Shown here one piece after another: positions 55,610 through 64,000 of a stretch of 64,000 bases of DNA. The position numbers and the translations under genes are program-made. Source of the DNA: Furcasterigmium furcatum. Taxonomy: Eukaryota > Ascomycota > Sordariomycetes > Glomerellales > Plectosphaerellaceae. Where the stretch lies: assembly GCA_001599815.1 (NCBI GenBank), contig BCIA01000002.1:372001-436000 (forward strand), written 5' to 3'. How positions within the stretch are numbered: the stretch's first letter is position 1; every line of letters begins with the position of its first letter. The notes below the pieces were generated by a model. The model searched no databases. It worked only from the letters and a program-made list of their open reading frames with translations, and was not told where the DNA came from.

Positions 55610-57952
55610 AGTGAAGTATTACTGATAGTGATTCCCGGTCGTGGAGAGACTTGCGGGAGGTGGCGCGATTTGGGTCGAGCAAGTTGCCAGCAACGGAAGA
55701 ATATGCTCCCAGCAGCGCTTGAGAAAGACAGCTCTCTTTCTATATATATGTTTGACTCGAAAGACGGCCCAGGTTTGTTTGATTCAGAAGACGGGATAGA
55801 TGTCGCGGTGTGAAGCACAGGGCCCCGAGCAGAACAAAGCGTCGTCAGGAAGTCAGAAAGAAGAGGAGGAGTGAAAGACAGGAAGTGAGAAACGTCATTT
55901 TTCAGAGGGCGAAGGCGACTAAATCTAAGAGCGACGCCCTTTGCGACACGATGGGTGTAAGTAGTCATGATCACAGGACCCGGTACCAAGGCATCCCATC
56001 CCATCCTCTCCATCAGGATTGTCTGGCTGTACGGAATAGGGGCATAGTGCAGCACGCCAGGTTTGCGCGCAGACATCTTTCGACTACTCGCGAATGCCAT
56101 CCATATGTTTCCCCGTTCTCATCACAGGACGGTCGCGACTGCTGCAAGGGGCGGTCATGTTGCTGGCCACGGGACGGTCGAGTTGGCGATGGGGGTCTGG
56201 TGGTCGTTTCGGTCGCGTGAGCCCCTGGCCAATCGAGCGAGCGTCTTGGAGGGCGCCCCTTTTCCAGTGGATGGATGACTAACTCGGTGATGCAGCCAGA
56301 CAGGAATGTTCTTGGAGAGGACAAAAGGCTCTCGCGGCCCTTTCAAAGAATTCTGGGCTTTCATGTCTCTCTGTCATCGCGTATAAGTGAGCAGCTTGTC
56401 CTCTCAAGACCACTGAACTGGGAGATGACGGAAGATCCAGACACGGAGGAAGACTTGTCTCAGGTGGTCCATCCTGCCGTACAGTGCTTTGCCGGCCGGC
56501 ATATTCAATTGGACAGAGATCGTCAATTGTTGATTGGGAGGCAAACAGCAACTTGAAGTTCCACTGAGGTTCCTCATAAATCTGGAGATGTATTGAGGTG
56601 GGGCGCCTCTGAGAACGTCCATGGATGGTGACCCTTCGCTCGAATAGGGGCTTCCATAAAAGAGTCCAGAAGTAAGTTGACGTAAAACGGTTGGGATGGA
56701 GCATAGGTTGTCCTGATACTACTACTTCTCATCGTGTGATACCCCCTTCGAAGCTTGCTTGCTTTTACAGTTACGGCACATGACCTCTGTCTTATACCAA
56801 CTGCCAGCCTTTCCCCTGAACTCGAGATGCTCACGATCAGCGACCATCCTCCGAACATACGATGTCTTCCTCGGCCGTCGCATCGCACCCACCAGCCGAG
56901 CTGGTGTGCCCGGGATCGGCCGCACAATGACAGAACCTGCACACCCTCAACACCGGGAAGACCTGACTGTCGCGCCGAAATACCCGTGTGGCTCACCACC
57001 AGGAACACCGGATTCCAGCAACCCGTCGTCGGATCTCACACATCCATCGGGCCAAGGCATTCCACACGGAAGCCTGGAAACAAAGAAGCAACTGTGCCTC
57101 GGGACGTCTCCCCAATCCAAACCTCAACTCCAAGACAAGTTGGATCGCAAACCGTCCCTCGGCCCCCACAATCTCACCGAGCCTGGCCCATCTCTCGATC
57201 GCCCTCTGCCCTCCTTGCCTCCCTTCCATACATGAACTCGCTCCAGACTCGCCCTGACGTCGCCGCAGAGCTCAACATTTTCCCTCGTCTTACCTGCTTG
57301 CGACGCAATGAGGCCACTGGGCGCGAGCCGGAAGGGCGTGTCTCACCACGACGCAGCCAGAATCCCAGCAATGGGCAAAAAAGCAAACGCTCCCTCCTCT
57401 CTCTCTCCCTGTCACATCCGCCATCCATCGGACGCGACATTCCCGAGAAAATCAGAGTTCGGGGCGCAAAGTGACAAAAGGGTCCGCGATGCCGGTGCGC
57501 CGTTCACCATGATGTTTCCCCCTTTTCCCGCCTCTTGGCACCTCTCGCCTCCCCCATTCAAACAACATTTTTCACCACAATAGGCCGCGCCAGCACAATA
57601 CCAATACCATTCGCAGGACAGAGTCAATCAGCAAGCGGACGCCAGCGCCGAAATAGAATACCCCCAGAGCACATAGCGACCGCAAACTCGGGCTATAAAA
57701 AAGATTACTAGCAATGTTCCTCAGCAAGCCTCGAGATCCAACACAAAACGATATCGAGCCCTTCGACCCAACGACGCAGGATCACCACCGTTCATTGTTG
57801 CTCACGCCATCGCGATTCTTGCTCTTACCCCGAGGCTGAGATTACCACGACCTTCTTTGCTCGATAAACACGCCTGGAACAGGCCGCGATCCCTCACTAT
57901 TGCACCCAAACCTCCGCATCACGGCGGACACACAGACGAACGGACAGTCGAG
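55610..57952. other. Spacer without a convincing gene
   Basis: 2.3 kb. The frame at 56755-57474 (239 codons) is Pro/Ser/Arg-rich, has no motif and overlaps other frames of equal quality, so I leave it uncalled. A GCTATAAAAAAG element lies near 57694. Confidence 0.45.
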
Positions 57953-58108
57953 ATGGGACGCGCCGGATATGACACGACGGGGGTGCAGACCGCCGGCCAG
58001 GGCAGCGGTGTCAAGAGGCCTGCCGGAGGCACGAAGCCTAAGACGAAGCAGATCACCGACACCGCTCCCAAGCCACCTCGTGTGGGCGCTGAAAACCGGT
58101 GCACATGA
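57953..58108 (+). CDS. Possible small protein, 51 aa
   Basis: ATG 57953 opens a 51-codon frame (MGRAGYDTTGVQTAGQGSGV, then a Lys/Pro-rich part). It lies about 260 bases after a TATAAAA-type element, with a CA-rich sequence between that looks like a leader. No family is recognised, the product is low-complexity and further exons are possible. Listed only because context makes transcription plausible. Confidence 0.2.
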   Translation: MGRAGYDTTGVQTAGQGSGVKRPAGGTKPKTKQITDTAPKPPRVGAENRCT

Positions 58109-58573
58109 GGGCATGGAGGGGCCTTGAGATGCCACCGGCACGGTCACGGCAAACTCCTGGTCGAACATGATAAGATGTGAGGGGTGAGTCCATCTTGAGC
58201 GGGCAATCTACGGCACAGGGACTGACTTCTCACAGTCACGGAGGGCGTTGATGACTCGTGGCTCGGCGTAGTCAAATGCCAGGGGCAAAAACGGCGACTG
58301 ATGATGCAAACGCCTCTTTCAGATGAGGCATCAGCAGAACCTGAGCAAACTCAGCAATGAGGCCGCAGACTCTGCGAAAACCAATAGACACTCGATAGAC
58401 GCGCTCGGTACTAAACAGCAATGGGTATCCGAAGCCAAAAAGCAAACGCCTGACACCAGGCCGTAATACAAAAGTAACAGCACTTCCGAACACATGAGAC
58501 TCCAAACTCCCTCCCATCATCACTCGTGACTTGACTGATATGACGGCCGCCCTTGAGCCTTACCCAGAGGAGC

Positions 58574-59238
58574 TTACTTCGCAGCAGCGGCCGCCTTCAG
58601 TGCCGGGCTCGCGGGCGGTGAAGGCGCCAGCGTCGGGCTGGGAGGAGCCTTTCCCTGGTGCTGACGATCCGGGTATTCGCCCTCGTTCTGTCCGCGCTCG
58701 GCATTGCTGACCTTCTCGTAGAACGTGTCGCCCTTCTTCTTGGTCTTCCTGCTGTTGTACAGATTCGCGCAGGGCCGCAGGAGCCAGAGGATGATGTGTC
58801 CGCCGCAGGCCACCAGGAAGGTCTGCTTGAGGACGTTGAGGATGCTGAACTTCTCGCCCTTGGTCTTGGAGTTCTTGTACTCTGCGGGACGGGCCGTCAG
58901 CTCTGCGGAGGGAGGAAGCCTGGCTTCAGGGCTGACTTACCGACGAAGACGAAGCGCAAGAATGTGATGATGATGATGCAGGCCCAGATGACGCCGATCA
59001 CGAAGAGGACCCGGGCCCAGATGGGAAGGCTCATGAACCAAGCGGACGGGGGAGCCCGGTAACCAGTGATCCTATGGCCGCCGACGCCGCTGCCGGCACC
59101 ATTTCCCTTGTGGTTGTTCTTCGGGCTGCTTCCACCGCCGCCGTCTCCTCCACCGCCTCCTCCGCCTCCTCCGCGGCCGCCGCGGCCACCGCCGCCCTTG
59201 GGGGCGCGTCCTTCGAGGATGATGTCGATAACTGCCAT
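58574..59238 (-). CDS. Glycine-rich protein with two membrane segments, unknown function
   Basis: Two exons (59238-58941, 58881-58574) encode 201 aa. After a short head MAVIDIILEGRAPKGG comes a glycine/arginine-rich run of about 25 residues (GGRGGRGGGG type), then ITGYRAPPSAWFM. Two hydrophobic helices follow, WARVLFVIGVIWACIIIITF and LKQTFLVACGGHIILWLL. The C-terminal 70 residues are charged, ending in an Ala/Pro-rich tail. The head and membrane parts look conserved, but I cannot name the family. The glycine run is encoded by a GCC/TCC-rich triplet stretch and may vary in length between strains. Confidence 0.7.
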
Positions 59239-60582
59239 GTAGGTTTTAGTTCGAGGGAAGGTTTCAAAATAAAAACTTGAGATGCGTGAGGGAAAGACCA
59301 CTCGGTGTAGTGCTAGTACAGAGAAAACAGCATCAGGAGAGAGAGTCAGGCCAAGGGATGCCTCTGCATACATAGATATATGCCCACGATCCCGTTTCAC
59401 ACGTTGAAGGGCTGAGGAGCGCCAAGACGCGCTACGTGAGAATAGTCTCCGAAGCACAAAGTCGACGAATGCGGTAACCAGGTGGCAGTAGGGCTGTGCT
59501 TAGCTACGTGCCTCTCGTTCAGGCGGTGGAAATGGATCATCTCCGGTCTGATTGGGGCTGGAGAGCGCACGCCGTTGGCCCTGACATGGCGGTGGCTGAG
59601 ATTGAATGCACGAGAGTTGAGGGGCCTTTGATGATGTGGCGGAGCTGGAGCCCTCCATCGCCGGATTCTGGCAAGACTGGTGAGAGCACGGATTCATGAT
59701 GCGGTCATGTGACCAATACTGCGGCGGTTCCAATGTGAGGCTATCGCGACGAGAAATGAAAGGGGATAAATAGTGATTTGGTGACCGGCAATTCGGTGAG
59801 CGGTCAACCCAGCTGGAGGCCGCTCGCTGCGACGTGAAGCCTTCCCTGCTGGTTGAGCGGCGCTGCCGAGAGCAATAGTCGGGGATCAAAGTGGACGAAT
59901 ACAATGCCCGAGCAACATCTGCCCGTCTTATCTGGCGAAGGCAGATGAACTCGTACTCGCAAGTTCTCGGTGGTGCGGTGCACCGGTGGTGATGGTCGAG
60001 AAACAAAAAAGGGGCACCCCAGAGGATGACCAAGTGCCCAAATATCACTGGAAGGCCACAGCCCACAGGTCGCACCTTCCTGCACCTCCTCTCTTGGTGC
60101 GGAAGGAGTCCCCCTGGCCCTGAAACAGAGAAACGCGCTCGTGGGCCGTTTTGAGTGGATGAGCGCATGGCGGACCCCATCGGGATGGGGGGGGAAGGGG
60201 GAAACGGGAGCTAGGGCCCCGGGGCGAAAGTCAGCCGGAGTTAGTTGAGGGCAACGGCCCCTGCGGATTGGGTGCTCAACCCGCCCGGGCTGCTAGCAGC
60301 GGTGGTAATGACGGGTATCAGCTTTCCCGTGGTCGGTCCAAGTTGCGACCGTCCGTAGTCGTGTTCGTGAGCTGGTTTTCCTTCCTTTTCGTCAACCCTT
60401 CTGGCCTCTGCCGCCTCGTCTTCCCTATTTAGCGTTCTTTCTCTTCTTCACTCGCGCCCGGTCGCCTCACCTGTCTTGTCTTCCGTTCCTCTCTCGTCGT
60501 CTCTCTGTCGGATACTGACTCGGGGCTGGACCGCGATCTTCCATCCACGACAGCGACAACCAAGCTCGCAAACAACAAAATC
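59239..60582. other. Divergent spacer between two membrane-protein genes
   Basis: 1.3 kb without a recognised gene. It contains the promoters of the flanking genes; the right 200 bases are CT-rich leader-like sequence. Confidence 0.5.
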
Positions 60583-62087
60583 ATGGCCACCACTGTAGAC
60601 CCCGCCACTCGCAGGAGGGTGCTCAAGGTCATCACCATCTCTCTGCTGCTCGACCTGGTGCGCATAGCCCCCGAGACCCTCACCCCGGAGGCGCAAGACT
60701 GACAGCGCAACGCAGATCTCCTTCACCTTCATCCTGCCGCTGTTCCCAAAGCTCCTCGAGTTCTACCGAGACCGCGAAGTTCCTGCCGTCCTGTCCGGCG
60801 GCTCTCCGACCCTCCTCCAGACTGTTCTTTCCTACCTGAACAGGTACAAGGCCTCCTTCTCGAGGCCCATCGACTCCCGCTATGACATTGTTCTGCTCGG
60901 TGGCGCATTGGGCAGCCTTTTCTCGTACGACCCCCGACCACTCCGATTGCCAGCTCATGGTACCCCGGGCTGCGCTCTCCGAAGACAGCTGCTAACACTG
61001 CTCCGATAGACTCCTTCAAGCTGTTGCCTCCCCCCTGATCGGTCGTCTATCCGACACCTATGGCCGGCGCACCGCTCTTCTCGCCTCCATGTGCGGCAAC
61101 GTCCTGTCCGTGCTCTTGTGGGTTGGCGCTGTCGACTTCCGCACCTTCGTGGCCTCCCGCGTCGTTGGCGGCTTGTCCGAGGGCAACGTGCAGCTTGCGA
61201 CGGCCATGGCAACCGACATTTCCGACGAAGCCTCCCGAGGCTCGACAATGGCCATGATCGGCGCCTGCTTCAGCATCGCCTTCACCTTCGGCCCCGGCCT
61301 CGGCGCATACCTCAGCACCATCTCGACCGTGCGCGAGAACCCCTTTGCGACGGCGGCCGGCGTCAGTCTCGCCCTCATCGTGACCGAGACGATCTACCTA
61401 TACTTCTGTCTACCCGAGACGCTTCCCTCGCTCGCAAACAAGACGTCCAAGACGCCCAGCGCGAAGAAGACCAAGGCGGCCGCCGGCCCCAAGCAGAGGA
61501 CCAACTCGCACCTGCTCCTCAATGCGACGCACTTTGTATTCCTGCTGTTCTTCTCCGGCATGGAGTCCTCGCTCTCCTTCATGACCTACGACCTCTTCGC
61601 CTACGGCTCCGCGCACAATGGACGTCTCCTGGGCTTCGTGGGACTCGTGGCATCCATACTGCAAGGCGGCGTGACCCGCCGACTCCCGCCTCTGCTGTCC
61701 GTTCGGATGGGTGTCATCTCTTGCCTGACGGCGTTTATCCTACTTGGTCGCATCTCCACGACATCCGGCCTCTACGCTGCCGCGGCCTGCCTGGCCATGA
61801 CATCCGCAACCGTCGTCACCGGGCTCAACGCCCTGAGCAGCTTCGAGGCGGGCGAAGACGAGCGTGGCGGCAAGCTGGGGAACCTCCGGAGCTGGGGCCA
61901 GCTGGGCAGGGGACTCGGCCCTATTCTCTTCACGAGCGTCTACTGGTGGGCCGGACGGGAAGTCGCCTACGGAATGGGCGCCGCCGGCATGGTTGTGGTG
62001 AGCGTGGCCGTATTGGCCGGACTGAAGACGCCGCCTGGCTCTGTTAAGGTCAAGACGAAGGCCGCTGCGGAGAAGAAGGAGCTCTAA
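60583..62087 (+). CDS. MFS transporter, MFSD10 / tetracycline-porter-like
   Basis: Three exons (60583-60657, 60716-60924, 61010-62087) encode 453 aa with about 12 membrane segments. The key loop-2 motif is PLIGRLSDTYGRRTALLAS, and SRVVGGLSEGNVQLATAMATD with GPGLGAYLS follows in TM4-TM5. The architecture and the opening RRVLKVITISLLLDL, then FTFILPLFP, fit the TetA-like group that includes animal MFSD10 (TETRAN) and fungal drug/organic-anion porters. A Lys-rich loop (KTSKTPSAKKTKAAAGPKQR) separates the two halves. Substrate unknown; drug export must not be assumed from the family name. Confidence 0.88.
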
Positions 62088-62620
62088 GCAAGCCCGGGGC
62101 GTGTTGCACCGCCTCTGAAGATTGGAGGTGCACGGCTACTGGAGCGTGTATGTATGATGGCTAAGGTGCCCTGGCAGGGGTTTCTGGCGAGAATCGTCTT
62201 CTCGCGCTGTACAAAGGGGGAAATGTAGGGGCATACTTCCAAAAAGCTGAAGGGTATATATTTTATAGGGCTACAGGCCTTGGATAATGACGAAACAAGA
62301 GCAGGAAGACCGTTCAAGTTATGCGCCATCGTGTCGTTGAAAAGCCACGGATCCCTCAAGGGGACGGAGGCATCAATGGGATGAACTGAAGAAACGGCCG
62401 CTTAGATAATGCACTGTCAGTACCCCGCCATGGGCCGTTTCTGACAGGGCCAACAGCCCCGCCAAACGCCCTGTGGAGCCAGAAAATGATGATTCACACT
62501 GCCCGCTCACTGTCACAAATTCGGAAACCTCAACACACGTGAATCTCGCGATATAAGACCAGGCCCCCGGCAGCGTTCATCCCGTATCTCGCGGAGAATC
62601 CCGAGGAAGCCCTGGGCAAC
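62088..62620. other. Spacer before YAE1
   Basis: No gene seen; holds the transporter 3' UTR and the short YAE1 promoter. Confidence 0.5.
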
Positions 62621-63319
62621 ATGCACATCCAACCCATCGACAACGCCTCCGACCTGGAACCCTACGTGATCGCCGCCATGACCCCCGAACCACGGCAAGA
62701 AGGCGAGACCTTTGACGATGTATGGGGCTCCGAGCCCTCGTCGCCGACGCGGCCGGTGAGAGAAGCCGCCTCCTCCAGGAGCGCCCACCCCTCAGACATC
62801 CCGCGGCTGCAGGCGGAGCACACGACCGCCGGCTACCGTGAGGGCGTCACGGCCGCCAAGAACGAGAGCATGCAGGCCGGCTTCGACGAGGGCTTCGGCC
62901 TCGGCGCGGCCATCGGGTCCCAGGCGGGCCAGCTCCTAGGTCTTCTCGAGGGCATCGCCGACGCCCTCACCGGCGCGGCCGCAGACGACGCGCTGCGGGA
63001 CGCGGCGGCCCAGACACTCCGGGACGCCCGGGCGGAGCTGAGCATCGAGCGCATGTTCGGCCCCGAGTACTGGAATGCAGACGGCACGTGGAAGTACGAC
63101 GTGCCAGACGCCGAGGAGGTCCTCTTCGCGCACGTCGCGGCCGCGCACCCCCTCATCGTCAAGTGGGCGGCTGTGGCGGAGGGCCAGGTCGAGCGATGGG
63201 GCATCGACCGCGACGTCTTCGCCGAGGTGCCCGACGAGGAGAGGCAGCACGCCCAGGAGAAGCCGGCTGTTCCTTCTACTCCTGCGGCACCTCAGACGCG
63301 GAAGCCGCTAGATTGGTGA
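62621..63319 (+). CDS. YAE1: Yae1, adaptor for Fe-S cluster insertion into Rli1/ABCE1
   Basis: This single-exon gene encodes 232 aa. The family motif of evenly spaced glycines is present at about 67-105: HTTAGYREGVTAAKNESMQA, then GFDEGFGLGAAIGSQAGQLLG. FDDVWGSE upstream is the usual N-terminal element of Yae1. In yeast, Yae1 and Lto1 form a complex that brings the ribosome-recycling protein Rli1 to the cytosolic Fe-S targeting complex. The protein ends in Lys-Pro-Leu-Asp-Trp. Yeast uses the C-terminal Trp of Lto1 for this contact, so an LDW tail on Yae1 is notable. The Ala-rich region near 120-140 is a predicted helix. Confidence 0.85.
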   Translation: MHIQPIDNASDLEPYVIAAMTPEPRQEGETFDDVWGSEPSSPTRPVREAASSRSAHPSDIPRLQAEHTTAGYREGVTAAKNESMQAGFDEGFGLGAAIGSQAGQLLGLLEGIADALTGAAADDALRDAAAQTLRDARAELSIERMFGPEYWNADGTWKYDVPDAEEVLFAHVAAAHPLIVKWAAVAEGQVERWGIDRDVFAEVPDEERQHAQEKPAVPSTPAAPQTRKPLDW

Positions 63320-64000
63320 GAGGGGCACGGGGACGGCCTTTTCTCTGCACTGCTACACGCATCACACGGCGTTGACGAGGGGACGGATGCGACATCGGTA
63401 CCCCGTGGGATCCGATGCTGAGGTGGCTTCTCGGCACGTTGCAGGTCGGGAGGCTGCAGCGGCTGGACGGAGCTTAGCACATGGCTCGATGACGATGTAC
63501 GGGTTGCAGGAGCAACGAGCAAGATGCATCTTGAGCAGGATGGCCCGGCATGATGAGAGTCGTCGTTCAGCCGGGATGAAGAAGGGGTGGTTGGGAGGGC
63601 GCGTGTTGACACAAGATCGTCGGCCGCGGATCAGTTGTCCGACTTCACAACTCTTCGTCTCAACCCTGACCTTATCCAGCCACATCAGGCCGGATTCTGT
63701 GCTTGGGGCGACATCGGACGACGGCGACCTGCTCTCTTCTCCGGTTCTCACGGGAGAACGAAATCCCAAAGAAGGCGACGCAGCCAGGCTGTCAATGACC
63801 TGCTGGGAGGAGACAATTATGACGCGAGTCACGCTGGCTACCTTATACTTACGCCAACACAGCGTGGCAGCCATGGCAGGCGGTGGAGGACGGCGCATCG
63901 CTAGGGAAACGTCGAGTCGCCTTGGCAAGAGGACAAGCCCTTCTAGACTCTGGAGTGCCTCCAGGGATTTTCATGAGGACGCGCAATGCGCACTCGCATC
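63320..64000. other. Right-end spacer
   Basis: No gene that can be supported. A 188-codon minus frame (63362-63928) is Arg/Ser/Pro-rich without motifs. Confidence 0.4.

Noticed and set aside
56755..57474. 239-codon frame in the spacer before the glycine-rich protein gene
   Set aside because: Low-complexity Pro/Ser/Arg composition, no motif and several competing frames of the same quality.
63362..63928. 188-codon minus frame at the right end
   Set aside because: No motif or signal; may be non-coding, and a gene continuing past the window cannot be judged.

Overview
The window is nuclear DNA from a filamentous ascomycete, most likely a Sordariomycete. Its genes are GC-rich and broken by short GT..AG introns of about 47-70 bases. 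It also carries fungus-specific families: Fet3-type ferroxidase, LaeA-like methyltransferase, Zn2Cys6 regulators, a Ssn3-type Mediator kinase and a PL1 pectate lyase. I see no bacterial operons, no CRISPR array and no convincing tRNA or rRNA gene. Exon limits were set by hand from splice sites, phase and conserved protein motifs. Every multi-exon model given was checked for phase unless stated otherwise.

The left part (1-15 kb) is accessory in character. It holds the 3' end of a Fet3-like multicopper oxidase, a DUF829/TMEM53-like protein, a LaeA-like methyltransferase, an APH-type phosphotransferase, an unrecognised small gene or remnant, a secreted pectate lyase, an asparaginyl-tRNA synthetase, RNA polymerase I subunit RPA43 and an NmrA-like protein. 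The synthetase gene appears frameshifted, or newly intron-split, in its linker. It is bracketed by two diverged direct repeats of about 100 bp.

Between 15.6 and 24.4 kb lies a probable catabolic group: an Asp/Glu/hydantoin racemase family protein, a Zn2Cys6 regulator, an intron-dense FAD amino acid/amine oxidase and a sugar-porter-type MFS transporter. The oxidase and transporter are divergent. They share a 632 bp promoter with three exact copies of GTATACTTCCG, which contains a CGG half-site of the kind bound by Zn2Cys6 proteins.

From 25 kb to the end the window is mostly conserved housekeeping genes separated by long spacers: ARP2, SSN3/CDK8, ribosomal protein eS24, an EFM3-like eEF2 methyltransferase, a conserved small protein, a cyclophilin-RRM protein (CYP6/PPIL4 type), a second Zn2Cys6 regulator, mannose-6-phosphate isomerase, SGF29, a GPI-type cupredoxin, an Arf6-type GTPase, a small secreted protein, a glycine-rich two-TM protein, an MFSD10-like MFS protein and Yae1. 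Yae1 ends in Leu-Asp-Trp, which matches the C-terminal tripeptide that targets Fe-S clients and adaptors to the cytosolic iron-sulfur assembly machinery. An AT-rich block at about 24.5-25.1 kb contains two perfect palindromes centred on CCTAGG.
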